Origin: Rhinopithecus roxellana
Taxonomy: Eukaryota; Chordata; Mammalia; Primates; Cercopithecidae
NCBI RefSeq assembly: GCF_007565055.1
Contig: NC_044551.1
Coordinates: 94,456,089 to 94,520,088 of the forward strand
Reading direction: 5' to 3'
Length of the DNA: 64,000 nt
The translations under genes and the position numbers were made by a program. Under the pieces are notes generated by a model. The model saw nothing but the letters and a program-made list of their open reading frames with translations. It made no database searches and was not told the DNA's origin. Numbering within the stretch: position 1 is the stretch's first letter; each line of letters starts with the position of its first letter. Shown in pieces: positions 11,401 to 24,350 of this stretch.

Positions 11401-13978
11401 TCCCTGCCTGTGGGCATATATATGTGTGTGTGCATGTGTGTACATTTGTGTTACCTAAACAGAAACTATACAGTAGTGTTGGAATGTAGATAGAGTATGT
11501 AATGTTAAAAACAATTAGATTGGTTTATTTTCAGTTCAAATTGTTTTTTCTCTATATAGAACCTGTTATAATATAGAACCTGGCACATACAAGAATAGGT
11601 AACTTAAATTAGTTGCTTTGTGAAACTGTGTCATTATTCAGTGACTTTCTCATTATTAAATAACTGATGTTGCTAAGACATATGTGTGTATATATATGTG
11701 TGTATATATCTTTAACTTTGTGGCCTTCTGGCTTTAATTTTTACATTAGGGTAAATTCATATAATTATGTTACACCCCTCCCCCTAAGTTTTTTGCGTGC
11801 ACTCATAGAGAACTAATGGGCTTTATCTAGCATTACAGTTATTTTAGCATGTTTTCAAGAGAGCAGGTTTATTATCTATCTTTACTTTTAATAGGCATAC
11901 GTTTTCAATGTCTACAGTTACACCAATAGTTTAGGCTTATGGAGAAAATGTAAACAAACCAAAGCTTAATTTTTCCTCAACTTGAAATTACACTGCCCCC
12001 AAACCTTGTTATTACACCCTCAAGAAAGTTACTAGATCGTATCCCTTCAATTTATATTTTCTAGGAAAAATAAACATATGTCTACTTTAGCCTATCTTTC
12101 CTGAATATGTCTACATCTCTTTGCCAAGATTTTATACAAAATAAAGTTTTCTCTATCTTTTGTTTTATTACTTCTTACCTCCAAAAGAAACAGCCATCAC
12201 AAACACTATGCCTAGAGAGTATTAAAAAGTGTCAAATCATCAGCTTTCCATTGTCTTATTCTTACAAAGCAGAACTCCAAGTGGAAAGAGAGCATGTTAA
12301 GCACACTACATTACCATGTGATTTAACATGACAAATTGAAAAGATCTGATATGGGTAATGAAATACAGTGCTCAGGTTATGTTTCTATTCATAAAACTCA
12401 TGCTTTCACGATGCATTCTGAAACACTCTAGCAGCTTAAGATGCTAGAGTTAAGAGAGAGTAAATGCCATTTTAAGGAGAGAGAAATGGAATATTCAAAT
12501 GGGTGAAAGGTGTGTTTCATCAGTTACAGTTCAGTGTCCATCTTCACTGTTGAGTCAATATGTACTTCACCACCAGTCCCCGAAGGAAAGAGAAACAAAT
12601 CAAAACACTACTCTGACATCAGAACATATTTATGAAGAACTCTTTCTATAAACTTTTGTCAATTTAAGATTTTTCTATATTAACCATAATGCTGCCAGAT
12701 GATTATATCTTTCATTGAAATATAACAAGAACTTTACATCTGAGATACAGGGTGTATGATTTATTTTTGGAGGGCCTGTGTAGAGTCAGGCTAGTCAAGT
12801 GCCAGTTGACCTTTTGTATTAGTCTGGATAGCATGACATTAACTCAGAAGGCAATTTCCATTTTTAAGGTTATGTCTCAGAAAACTGTAAAAGGGATTTT
12901 AGTATGATGAAACATTTGACTATTTTCTCATGAGAGTCTATCAAACTGTAATTTCAGGTTGAATTTTAAGATAATATCAGATCTGTGGATTGTGCTTTAA
13001 CAATCAACAAAGTGCCACAAGATCTCCGGTGTATTTTATGAAGAACTTTTAACCTGACAAGCCACAGGTTACCCTATTCCTCTAAAGAATCCCCAGGGAT
13101 ATTATACTCTAGGAGTATAAAAATAAAAAGCTGGGCTTGGCATATATTTAGCTAGAGAAGAGGTTTGAAGTGTTTCTGAATCTACTCGAACTCTTGTCAC
13201 ATGGCCACATCGTTCACTTTTTGTGATTCTCTCACATCTCTGACTTCTGTCTTTGATGCTGTTTATTTTGATCTTGTCTTTTGTATTCTGGTGAGCATCC
13301 CCATACTGTGTCATGATGGCTTCCTTATGTAAGTTGCTGTCAAGAAGATGGGAAATGATATTTCAGTGCAATGCACTGAGAAAATGTGTAATGTATTTGG
13401 AAAGTTTTGACATCAAAACAGTACTTTTAGAATCACATTAAATCATTTAATTAAAAAAGAAAACTTAAGCCAATAAGATAAAACCGGTGACTATGACAAT
13501 CAGCAATGTGGCAAATGTGGCACTCATTATAATCAGCAATAATATTCACTAAATTTTAAATACCATTTCTCAACTTTCAATTTCGGTAATAAAATAGTTA
13601 TAGTAAAAACAGCATGGAATTTCTGGGATACTCTTGCTAATCAGTCAATGCTCAACATCAAGAAATGCTAACTACACTTAAAAAGAAAAAACTAATTTAA
13701 TTCATCTCCTTCATGGTAATCTTCTTAATTTATCTATGTTTTCCTTCTGTTCATCTTTACTTTTCAACAATTAATATTTAATCTCTCCATTATTGTCTCC
13801 AGGAGCCTTTCTTACTGCTCAACTCTCTCAATGGTATTCCCTTTTCTAGTTCCTTGGACCCTCATTAAATTTTGTTTTATTTATTTTATTCATTCTTTCT
13901 TATCAATTCCTTTGCTAAATATGCTAAGGTAATTCAATGAGGAAATGGCATTAATTTCAAGAAGCTTATAGAAAGTAC
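11401..13978. other. Unassigned AT-rich stretch
   Basis: No gene is seen. Short GT/TA-rich patches lie near 11415-11450 and 11685-11710. A 9-bp inverted repeat sits at 12425-12450. The rest matches no family I can name. Confidence 0.5.
12425..12450. repeat. Short perfect inverted repeat
   Basis: actctagca (12425-12433) and tgctagagt (12442-12450) are exact reverse complements with an 8-base spacer. Confidence 0.8.
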
Positions 13979-14928
13979 TGAATATCAATATGGGGAATAA
14001 ATGAACCTAAAAACTCAATTTATGCCATAAACAAAGATTAAATTAAAATGGATCATAGATTTAACCATTCAAACTTATACATAAAAGTCCTAGAAAACAA
14101 TATAGAAGAAAGTTTCTATAATATGGGGGGAAAGTAAAGATTTCATAAATAGAAGAGATAAAGCAGGAACAAATAAAGATATGATAAATGAATCAATGTA
14201 TAGTCTTCACCTTATAGGCATCATTAAGAGAATAAAAAGATAATACACAAATTGGGAAGTTATTTTATATAACATATATCTGTTAAAAAACATGTATATA
14301 GACTATATAAAGAACCATTTAAATAAAAACCAAATTATTACAAATAAGACATAAAAGCAATATGGACAAACTATTTGAGCTGACATTTCACTAAAGAATG
14401 TTTATGAATGGCTAATAGATACATAATCTCATTAGTCATCAGATAAATGCAAATTTAAACTGCTATTGGATACTAATACATACTCCTTATAATACCTATA
14501 ATTAAATAATAAAGATATCAAGATTTGCCGAGGATGTGGAGCAACCAATTACATATGACTGGCGGGAAAGAAAAATATTTTAACTATGTTGACAAGCAAT
14601 TTGGCAATTTTTAAAAATGAAGTTAATGCTGGTGTCGCTTCCAGGTATTTGCCCAAGAGAAAATAAAATTTAGTTCATACAAATTGTTTCACATGAATAT
14701 TCATAATAATTGTATTCTTAAATACAAAAATTTGGAAACAACTCACATGTCAATTAACAGGTAAATAGAAAAACAAATTTGGATGTATTTTGTAGAGTGT
14801 AATACTACTCATGCATATAAATTCATAAAATGTTGATATGCACATGGTATGTCTACCTCAAAACATTTTGTTGAGAAAAACAAGCCAGCCAAAAGTGTGC
14901 ATGCTGTGTGACTCCATTTGACTCCTCC
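13979..14928 (+). mobile_element. L1M fragment: ORF2 C-terminus and 3' UTR
   Basis: The order of motifs is the degenerate tail of L1 ORF2: 'atttaaccattcaaactta' near 14061, 'ggacaaactatttgagctgac' near 14362, 'cgaggatgtggagcaacc' near 14529, and 'tttggaaacaactcacatgtc' near 14731. 'aagccagccaaaagtgtgcatgc' near 14883 corresponds to the 3' UTR. All frames are broken. Confidence 0.75.
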
Positions 14929-15240
14929 TCACCAGATGATCGGACATGTCCCACAGAAAGACTTCACCTTCACCTCCGATCTCAAAATGAGAAGGAACGT
15001 GGATGAGATCCAAGCAAAGCTAAGCCAACTCAACCACAGTGGAAAGAACACAGCTGCCACTGCAGACGGGGCACAAGAAGCAAATCTCTTGAGGAAGTTA
15101 CTGAGATTCTGAGATTTTTGTTATTGCAGCAAACCTGACAAGCACAAGAAAATACAAAAGACCCAGAAGAAAATAGATAAAATTTCAAGAGTGATTTCTT
15201 TAAGCTCGTGAGAAAAAGTATGATCTCATACACAATGCCT
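14929..15240 (+). other. Unidentified block with a 64-codon open frame
   Basis: Base composition rises abruptly right after the L1M piece. An ATG at 14918 opens a 64-codon frame ending at 15112. It is lysine/glutamine-rich in its second half and not recognised. The 3' side near 15110-15150 ('ttgttattgcagcaaacc') resembles the end of some LTRs, so the block may be part of an LTR or of an inserted retrocopy. I have no basis to call it a gene. Confidence 0.3.
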
Positions 15241-16094
15241 ATGTCTGTGTAGAATATAATCTAATGAAAAGTTGAATACATGCAAAAATAATAAATTACA
15301 TAAAATAATTATATTTATAAATATGTAGGGACAGGCAGTAAGAAACTCTGACATGTACATTTACACTTTTCAAAAAATGGGCTGGAAAGTTTATTTAAAT
15401 TACTTGAAACATCCATCCTTCAATAACGGAGAAATCACAATGACAAATTTCTTCCATGTATCTCTTTTTAAAATTTAATTACCTTTTTGTTAATGTATTA
15501 TTTTATTATCTAGAAAACTTGATTAAATTTCTTAATATAAAGTTACACTCTTACTTCTCTATAATAGATGTTATTTTAATTTGTATTTTGTATAGTAAAC
15601 AGATTCCTAAGAAACGCATTTAAGACCAATCTCTTAAAATCATACTACAGGTAGATATTTGAGGGTGGTTTGAAGATCACTATAATTAGCCTTCACATGT
15701 ATCTACAATTAAACCCCATCCTCTTATACTATGAAAATCCAATAAATCTCCAACTTATGCCCATCTCTTAAATAAGTCCCAGAATTTCTATTTTTCATCT
15801 TGACTAAGTCATAAATTTATCTGGTTCTTCTAATTTATAGCACACAGCTTTATGTATTTTTTCTTTATTTCATTTCCTTATGATCTATTTTATCACCACT
15901 ATAAAAATAGTGCTTGTAAAATAAGAATCAGAATATATCTTTAACATAATCAGTAATGTACTATAAATTCCAAAATATCTACTTTAGTGTTTAAGTAATT
16001 CACATCTGGCTCCTGTCTAAATTTGCAGAAGAACCTTTAATTTTACTTCAGTACGTGTTCCATAATCTGACCATATATACTAATATGTAATGAA
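15241..16094. other. Unassigned AT-rich stretch
   Basis: No gene or confident repeat. The composition is strongly AT and includes short A or T runs. Confidence 0.5.
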
Positions 16095-16190
16095 TTGTTC
16101 TTTGAGCCAAACTGTCTTCTAAAAACTTTGCAGATATTAATACATTTAAGAATCTCACCAATTCTATGGGATAGAAAGTCTGGGAGCAGT
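16095..16190 (-). mobile_element. MIR-like fragment, antisense
   Basis: 'gatattaatacatttaagaatctcaccaattctatgggat' wording near 16133-16171 corresponds to the reverse complement of the MIR 3' half ('taatcctcacaacaaccctatgagg'). It is diverged, so the strand call is firmer than the limits. Confidence 0.5.
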
Positions 16191-16249
16191 CTGTCTCTGA
16201 AACCACCATGATCTAACAAGACTTGAGGGCCACTGCAAACACTGTCTTA

Positions 16250-16558
16250 TAACTTTTCAATCGCTTTATAAATTTGGTATTTCCCCTATCTTGAATGCCC
16301 CCTCTCCCTGTATATAAATAGAAATTCAGTTTTTTCAAGATCTATTAAAATGGTTGCATTTTGTTAAATTGGTAACATTTTACTTTAATTCTTAAAAAAA
16401 TGTGAAACCAAAATTTAGTTGTTTAATTCACCGCTTCCTTCCTTCAGTAGAGAATGCATTCTTTGAGTATTGGCATGTTTTACCAAACTTTAATCTTCAC
16501 TGAGCATCACATAGATGTGGTTTATACATGCTGAGTGAATAAATCAACCAAATTTATG
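16250..16558 (+). mobile_element. L2 LINE 3' end
   Basis: 'agtagagaatgcattctttgag' near 16447 and 'tgagcatcacatagatgtgg' near 16500, with 'tgctgagtgaataaatcaacc' near 16529, follow the L2 3' end order. Confidence 0.65.
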
Positions 16559-16573
16559 CATTAGTACTGAAAA

Positions 16574-16858
16574 TCATAAGCCAAAACATTTAACATAGCC
16601 TTGGCAAGAGGACAATTGGGACAGAAAGGTCTGGAGTTCATAGGGAATCAACATAATGTGGCTGTCTTCATTCAGCACTCCATCCCACAGAGGATCATTC
16701 TGAAGGTCATGTCTTACATCATAAATATTTTTCATCCAATACATAGAGATCAGTGTGTAGCTTTGAGGACATAGGGAGGTTTCATCCTCTCTCTCTCTCT
16801 TTCTCTTCAAATTAAAATATGTATCTCTCCAGGCCATTCTCCACTTCCGCAGCATCAT
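16574..16858 (-). other. 94-codon antisense open frame, unrecognised
   Basis: The frame starts at an ATG (complement of cat at 16856-16858) and ends in TGA. The first third is basic with a charged low-complexity patch (KRKREREDE) encoded by a CT-rich plus-strand run at about 16784-16806. The rest is mixed and moderately tryptophan- and tyrosine-containing, with no motif I recognise. It lies directly beside an L2 end. It could be a chance frame, part of an old transposon, or a retrocopy fragment. Confidence 0.25.
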
Positions 16859-17984
16859 GTTTTTAGTGTTTATCTGGATGGGTTTGATTTTATTCAGTGT
16901 TCAGTAATTCTTGATTGTCTTCTAGTTTGATCATGGAGAAATTGCTGATGCTGAATTCTGTGGAATTTCTTAAACTAGCTTGATGGTCAGTCATAGGTTT
17001 TAATTTAAAAGTCTATGTGAATCTTCCCTACTCTGCAATGTTTAAAAACATTTAGCAACCACAGAGGAATATATATACTATCTGAACAACTTCATGATAA
17101 TATTGAAAGACCATTTACATTGCGTTTTTATTTTTTTCCTTTTTCTCAAAATCTTAAAAACTAAAACCTGGTTAGAGTGCAAATGTCCATTTCTCTGTGA
17201 TTATACTGGTACAGTATTATAATTAGATACCAAAAAGATTTGTAGTTATACTTTTGTCAAAATCCTGGTAGTTTTATTTTTTTGAAAAAGGAATTTAAAA
17301 TATAATTACCTACTCTCAATACAGATAATACATGCACATTCACACACACAAGTGCACATACATACTCATGCATAGGCATACAGATGCAAATTAAAAAGTA
17401 ATTTAAATTTTAAGTTGGTATAGTTCTGCAAAAGGTTGTCTAAGTGTTTCTCTTTGTGCATTCTGTTATTTCAAGTGAACACATCCATTTAAGTTGACCA
17501 CTTATGATGGCATATTTCTTCTATTACATATCCTATGCATACTGTCTAGTAAAAATGCAAATGCATCTTCTGTAATTATGAATTTCAATCAAATCTCCTT
17601 TTTAGGTATTAATTTTTCTACAGTTAATTATGAAGTCCTAATTACTCATATTGCCTTTACTAAATACATTAGTCCCACATTATACAAACACAAATAATAT
17701 TATAATAAATAAACTACTAAGCAAATTTCATTATAGTAAAATCCATGATTAAATCAAATACCACTAACTACACAGTATAAAAATAGGGCGTTTATGTATC
17801 TTTTAGCCCTTCTTGACTATGAGCTGATCAAGAGTGGAAATTTATTTTATTTATTTATTTTTCAAACCCAGTACCAATTCTTTGCCTTCCATAAAAGATG
17901 ATAATTACTTAATGATGACTTTTGATACATTGTAGTTTAGTAAATCATACATTTATTAGAATTTTGTGAAAAGAGCTTAAGGAT
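16859..17984. other. Unassigned AT-rich stretch
   Basis: No gene visible. A CA-rich patch lies near 17340-17385. Other parts are featureless. Confidence 0.5.
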
Positions 17985-18140
17985 TCAGGAGTCAAAAAAG
18001 ATTTATTATCACCTTAGAAAAGCTATTTAATGATTTAAGCTTCATATTCCTCCTCTGTAAAGAACAAAAATAATATTAACTGTGATTAAATTACCTAATG
18101 AATATTGATAGGTTTTAATTAGAGATGTGACATAAAATTT
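17985..18140 (+). mobile_element. MIR SINE
   Basis: 'ttatcaccttagaaaagctatttaatg' wording near 18005, then 'cctcctctgtaaagaac' near 18051 and 'aataatattaactgtgattaaattacc' near 18069, follow the MIR core and 3' half order. Confidence 0.65.
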
Positions 18141-18571
18141 TTGCATATTATTAATATCAATAAAACTGTGATGCTAAAAACATTCCTAACTCACAACTAT
18201 AGACAAGAAGGGTTCCAAATTTCTCTGTAGGAAACTTGCAAATACAATTTTTGTTATTTTAATTCATTGAAACAGAAGACTAGAAACCTGTTTGTTTCTG
18301 GTTTCTTTCAACTCTGTGAATTTTGAATTTCAATTTTGTAAAGTAAAGCCAAAGATTATTTACTCTGATTTGATTTTCAGTTCATTTGTGAAAATGCATT
18401 TTTCAATAAAAACAATTATTTTGAAATATTAAAATTAATATATCAAATAAAATGAAAAGAATAGACTCTAAAAATATTTTTAAAATATGTATTATCTACC
18501 TACATTGCTATGAGTACTCTAAGTTCTATAAAACTTTGCTTAGAAAGTTGTACTTGAATTTTCTTTATCAT
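18141..18571. other. Unassigned AT-rich stretch
   Basis: No repeat or gene recognised. Confidence 0.5.
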
Positions 18572-18737
18572 CTTTTTTTTTTTTTGACATGGGGTCTTGC
18601 TCTGTTGCTCAGGCTGGAGTGCAGTGCCACAATCATAGCTCACTTCAGCCTCAGACTCCTGGGCTCAAGTAATCCTCCCACCTCAGCCTCCCAAGTAGAT
18701 GGGATGGGACTATAGGCATGTGCCACCACACCAGTCT
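18572..18737 (-). mobile_element. Alu right monomer (AluJ/FRAM-like), antisense
   Basis: A T-run at 18572 is followed by the reverse complement of an Alu right arm. It includes 'gctctgttgctcaggctgg', 'aatcatagctcacttcagcc' and 'ggactataggcatgtgccacc'. The 'tcatagctcact' word (gagctatgat in sense) is typical of AluJ or free right monomers. It stops at about 166 bp, so the left arm is absent. Confidence 0.85.
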
Positions 18738-19599
18738 TGTACCTAAATTTTAAGTTAACTTAAGTTAAATTTTACTTAATAACTAGATAATTTAAATTAT
18801 ACAGTCATCACTACATTTGCAAATACATCTTTTCTATAATATTTAAAATTATCTGTTTTAAATAATACAGACTTTTTTTTTCTTTTTAATCCTCCAGAGT
18901 AATATATTGTGTAATACATTTAAATATAATGGGTCTGAAATTTTTAAATTTCTTCTGATGGAAAAGATAGGTAACTAAGTTAAATATTTCCAGCAGAAAT
19001 ATCACAAAGACTATTGCAATAATCTTATCCAGATTTTGCATAGTTATGTTTTTAAAATCTGAGGTAAATTTAGTAATATTTTGATTTATTTTTTCCTTTA
19101 CTTTCAAATATATCAGCTTTATTTTATTTTGATATGTAATCAGAGTGCTTTGAGAGTTCCTATCTTCAGGTGATGATAATACCTTAATTCTGAGGCTTGC
19201 TAAAATACAGTATACTTTGCTCACCAGGAGAAACCATTCTTGGTAGCATCATATTTTTTCTTATGGATACTTTCCTCCCTTTCAGTATCCTGGAATATTT
19301 AGATGGCTGTTATATCTACCAGTAGTAGTAGTGGAAATCAGAAGTGATCAAAATTCTTATTATATAGTAAAAGAATTTGCTAATGGGTTGAACATGGGAT
19401 ATGTAAAAAAGAGAGGTGTTTTGAATGAATCTAAGGCCCTATTAAGTAAAGAGATGAGACGTCAAGTCTTTAAACATAAAAATAATGCAAGAAGAACAAT
19501 TTAGGAATTGGGAAGAACAGGATATGTATAATCACAATGTCATCTTTCATAGAGAAAAATACTTTTTCATGTCTACTAGAGACAGAATGAAAATACTTC
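18738..19599. other. Unassigned AT-rich stretch
   Basis: No recognised repeat. A 112-codon antisense frame at 18886-19224 starts with GTG rather than ATG and is AT-driven. It contains one hydrophobic run, but I do not treat it as a gene. Confidence 0.5.
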
Positions 19600-19975
19600 A
19601 TAGAGGGTTGTTTAATAATTTTATAAAATGTTCAAGGGATGTCAAGTAAGTGATTTTTATGGAACTGGAATTCAGGAGAAACATCTGGTTGGTCTACACA
19701 TTTTGAAATCATTAGCAATTAGGTGATACTGAAAATTCTAAGACTAGATTAGACAACTTAGAAAGTAAGTATACATAAAGAAGAGAAGAATCATTAGAGA
19801 AGGTCCTATGAGGGTAAAAGTTGGGAGAAATGGAAAAGAAGACTAACAAGGGTGGTTATAATTTGGAGAAAAGCAAAGGAGAGTGAGTTCTGCTGCTATA
19901 CAAATGAAACATTAATAGAAGAGAAAAATCAACTGTATTAAATGACATTGAAGAGTCAAATACGACATTCTCCTA
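19600..19975 (-). mobile_element. L2 LINE fragment, antisense
   Basis: The plus-strand wording around 19670-19930 ('ggaattcaggagaaacatc', 'aaatcattagcaattagg', 'gagaagaatcattagagaaggtcc', 'tcaactgtattaaatgac') matches in order the reverse complement of the L2 segment upstream of the 3' UTR. It is diverged. Confidence 0.6.
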
Positions 19976-22629
19976 CTTCTGATTTCAGCTGCTCACTTCC
20001 ATGGTCATACTGTAGCCGTGTCATTAACAATACAGAAATCCTTCAATTATCTACATTTTTATTATCTCCCTTTTTCATGCCAACTTCTCAGTTTCCACCT
20101 TATTGCTTCTATTATCCCAATTTGACTTTCCTTCAATGATACTAGGACTCATAAGCCATTAGTTTTATCACCTATTTAATGTTTCACAGTCTCATATTCC
20201 TTTATATAACATTCATTATGTGGTTAATCTTATAATTATTCCCCTACCAATACCAACTTCCCTGCCCTACCTTGTGTATTGCTACACTGTATCTCTGGTT
20301 GAATTCAACTATATGCCTGTTCCATGCTTGTGCCCTCAGTCCAGAACATGGCTGGAGAACCGCATAGGACAGCACAGACACTTGGCTGTCACTCCTCACT
20401 GGTCAGTTACTTCAAAACATATGCAGACCCCTTAATGTGGCCCAGACCTTGTACATTGCCTTAGGACATTCACTGTCCTTTCTCCTGAAGATACATGACA
20501 AGATCTGTCATATATCTTAATCCTTCATTGCCTTCTCCTTCCTACTTAATTGGAAAATAATGATAAGCTTTCTTCTGTGTTCAATGAGAAACTAGTAAAC
20601 AAGAAAGCCATAATATTCTCCAGCTTCACCAAAATTAAACAGGTTTCTTCCAGACTATAAACCACCGAACTACTCTTTTTGTATTTTTTTTATTTTTATT
20701 TTTTAGAGTATTAACTTTAGAAAACTTGTAGTTCTCTATCCTTTCTCTGCCCATTTGAGATGTAAATCTTTTTTAAACTGCCTCTAACCAGTTTGTAAGC
20801 CAGGAATGTCTTTCTTAAGGACCTGGGATCCATCGCTTTGAAATGTAATCATCCAGGAAGATAGAGTCCCTACCTCCCAGCCTCTGTGGGAGAAGAGAAG
20901 CCTAATTTCAGCAGTGGTGGCTTGCTCCACGCTATTAAATTACTCCCTGCCAGGAGGACAGAGGAAAATTTACTTTTCTTTTTTGGTAAAGCTAATGGAG
21001 AAATGTGAGGGGCCTGGAGACAGTTATTGCTACATTTCTGAAGCTAGGAACTATTGGAACCCAGATGCCCAAGTCAGAAGCTCAAACTCTCTCTCCAGGA
21101 CTGCCACCACACATTTCTGAAGGGCCACTACGAGTCAGAAAAAAATGTAACATAAAAAAAGAGTAAGAAAAGTCATTTTCTCTCAGATTGGGAGTCAGAT
21201 CTCCCAATCTGAAGGTAAGTCAGTTGCAGAGGGAACCTGAGAAATGTGGTCTTCCGGCTTACCATTGTGGGGTGCACAGCATACTAGAAAAAAGTAAGCA
21301 TGAGGTTTAGAAGTGGAGAAGTAAACACTTTCCAAAATAATTAGCCTCTGGATATTTAGCAACCTAAACCACATCTAAATGTACCATTCTACACATAAAT
21401 AAACTTCTGTACCCGAAGAGCAAAAACATTATGTATCTACCTAACGGGAAGTAACTGTCTTTGTGAAAAAAACAAGGACACATTTATCCTCCAAAGTTGA
21501 GACAAAATACCTCAAGAGATCCTGTGTTCATTTCTGGTTATGTTAAATACCCTTCCTCTTCCAGTTCATTCCTCATATAGCCTGCATATTCTGTAACATA
21601 AAGGGAAATTACAGAAATGATCATAATAGTTGATATATATGGCATGATCGTGTAATTTGTCTTTGAACGCTCTTGATAGTGAAAGGATATAATAACTACT
21701 CCTGGATAACAAGCAGTAACTAGCAATTTTCTGGGCAAACAGGTATCTGTATTGCACTCTTTATATAAAATCATTTTAAAATGGGAAAGAAACGTTTGAT
21801 TATATGTTTAAGTTTATTACAAATATGAAAGGAAATTTACATAGAATTGACTATATTTTTATATAAATGGCCATATTTGATCTTTATCACTTTTTTTCCA
21901 TTATGTTGTATTATTCTCAGCAAGTACATCAGTAAATTGTTACTTACATAATGGAGCAATTCAAATTTTAGTTTTGCAGGATATGAGACATTGTTGCTAT
22001 TAGATTTAGAAGGTTACTGTAATCCTAAGAGTACTAAAGATCCCTCAAGAGGATGCCCTGGATTCCAGACAAATTCTTTATGTGCATTTCCCCTGATAAA
22101 CACATTTAATTATATGAGGGATTACAGGAATCCCTTAATTTCTTGTTGGCTCAGTATCAACATGGTCAAATATTACATGTATAACTGTAAGGAATCATTG
22201 TGAGCTTTGAAATAAATATTCCTTTCTTTGAAATTAAAATATCAAAAACCATTAAAATTCAAAACATTAGGGAAAGATTTAAATGAAGGTACTGTTAGGA
22301 ATAATAAGATAAGCCATTCCCACTTAGACTTTTAATTTCATGTATTCGGGCTTTGAGGAAAGCCATGCCAAATGTTACTCTCTACTTAAATAATTCATTA
22401 TGTTCTTGGTGTAACAACTGAAATTTCTGCATCTCACTTAGCCGCAAAATGATTTTCTTGTTAGAAAGCAATGTTGTATAGGACAGGATAAGAGTGAATT
22501 GCAGGAATTCTGAGAAGATGGTGGCAATATAGATGGAAATGTTTGATCTTCCTGGACAAAGCAACTTGAATAATAATAAAAAAACTACATGGACAACTTT
22601 TCAACAAACAAACAAACAAACAGACTAGG
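19976..22629. other. Unassigned stretch with a strong hairpin
   Basis: No gene is recognised. The part at 20780-21120 has a more balanced composition and may be an old LTR or DNA element. A 12-bp perfect inverted repeat lies at 21183-21212. The rest is AT-rich. Confidence 0.45.
21183..21212. repeat. 12-bp perfect inverted repeat, 6-base loop
   Basis: tcagattgggag (21183-21194) and ctcccaatctga (21201-21212) are exact reverse complements around the loop tcagat. The loop repeats the arm's first bases. Confidence 0.9.
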
Positions 22630-23178
22630 TCTGTTTCAGTTATGTATTGCTGCAAAACAAATCACCTTAAATATAAGTGCCCTAACACACACTTTTTATT
22701 ATCCCTCACAATTTCACAGGTCAAAAATTTGGGGAGGGCTCAAGTTAGCAATTCCACTGCATGCTGCATTGACTGAGGTCTCCTAGTGATATCTGACTGG
22801 CAGCTGGTCTGATCTGAAGGGCCAAACACAGCATCCGTTACGTATCTGTGACCTTAAAAGGGAGGGCTGAAATACTGAGGTCAGCTTGAACTATCAATTA
22901 GTTGACCTACTCAAGGACTGTCCTTCATGTAATCAAAAGGTAGAAAGATTTCCTGTGTGATAGCTCCCGGCTTACAGATGAGCATTGCAAGAGAAAGATA
23001 CTAAAAGCTAGTGGTGTCCTGAGGAATGGTATGGTGTCATTTGCACCATCTGCTATTTATTTGTCAGGTACTCATGAGGACCTCCCAAGTTCAAGGTACA
23101 GAACATAGACCTCATCTTTTGACAGAAAAAAAAAAATGTTAAGAAGTGACAGCCATATTTAATCTGCCACACTAGGTG
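22630..23178 (-). mobile_element. MLT2-like ERVL LTR, antisense
   Basis: The plus strand starts 'gtttcagttatgtattgctgc' and continues 'aacaaatcaccttaaatataag' and 'cccta..cacac' with 'tttattatccctcacaatttcacagg', the reverse complement of an MLT2 LTR end. It finishes near 'agaagtgacagccatatttaatctgcc'. The middle is diverged and partly deleted compared with my recollection of the family. Confidence 0.65.
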
Positions 23179-23439
23179 ACAACATATGCTAATAAACGCC
23201 AAAATAAGAGCAGGTAAGAATAAAACAAAAGCAAGACAATTCTTGCATTGTTATATTAAAAGAACCAGGAAAGGCTGAGGCGCTTGTGATGTCCCAGATA
23301 AAGAAAACCCCAAAATTGCTGTTGGAGTGTCACTGAAAGTTTTGGAAGCAGAAATTGGGAAGGCAAATTGCAGGGTGGGAAAAACCTCCTACTTTTCTCC
23401 CCTAATTTAGCTGCTCTTAAGTAGGAAAGGGGAGACTCT
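23179..23439. other. Unassigned
   Basis: No recognised feature. The segment is purine-rich near 23260-23430. Confidence 0.4.
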
Positions 23440-24350
23440 TCTCTCTAAAAGCCACCACCACCATTCTTGTTTCTCTTTCTGCCTCCCATCATTCAATTCA
23501 TACACATATCATTTGTTCTACCTTCAAAGTACATCCAAAGTCTGAGCGCCTCCCTTCACCTTCCATTATTTCACACCTCTTTGATTTCAATACATTTCGT
23601 AGTTACCTTCCCAGCTTCTTCCCTTGACTTTTTATTACAGAGCAGACTCAACTCCTAAAGTGTTTGTCAATGATCCTTTCAAAACGCAATTCAGATCTGG
23701 ATTTTGTAGTAAGCAGGATTAACATTCCTTTGAAGGGCAAATCAGGTGAAAACTCTGCTGAAAACTCTTCCAGTACTTTCCATCATCCTTAGTAAATGCA
23801 TCTCTTGAATATGAATGGCCTCTAAGGCCCTGTCAGATATGGTTCCTTTCAGTCCTCTAAGGCTCTTCCTCTACTGCTCTCTCCTGAGCTCACTGGGATG
23901 CAGCCTGAAGAGCTTCTGCTGCTTCTAGAACCTGCCTCACCTGAGCCCATCCAAGGCCACTATGCTTTGCTGTTCCAGCTGGCTGGAATCTCTTCTCTCC
24001 TGTGTGCACCTGGTTCTTTCCTCAACATTTTCAAGTATTATCTGAAATGTTACCTTGTCAGTATATGAATCTTTGGCTACCCGAATGATATTTGTAATCC
24101 CCTCTGGCCCAGCAATTCCTAATTTTACTTTTACATCTTAAGTAATTTAGCATGTTATGTATTCAACTTATTTTGTTTATTTTCTAACATTTCACGCTAA
24201 AATGTGAACACCACCAAGTCAGGGCTACAGGAATTTTTATGTTTTGCTCATCGCTCCAAGTACAGTGACTGGCACAGCATCTGGTACATCAGAGATAACG
24301 TTGAGTAAACTTGTGGGGGGCATGAATCAATTACTGAATGACAAGGCCCC
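23440..24350 (+). mobile_element. Long L2 LINE fragment, 3' part
   Basis: It follows the L2 3' order over about 900 bp: 'gaaaactcttccagtactttccatc' wording near 23760, 'ggccctgtcagatatgg' near 23824, 'gctggctggaatctcttctctcc' near 23978, 'acattttcaagtattatctgaaatg' near 24025, and 'cagtgactggcacagcatc' near 24262. The end is near 'gaatcaattactgaatgac'. Confidence 0.8.

Noticed and set aside
18886..19224. 112-codon antisense frame with a hydrophobic stretch
   Set aside because: The first codon is GTG, not ATG. The DNA is AT-rich and unassigned, and the hydrophobic run is a by-product of T-rich codons.
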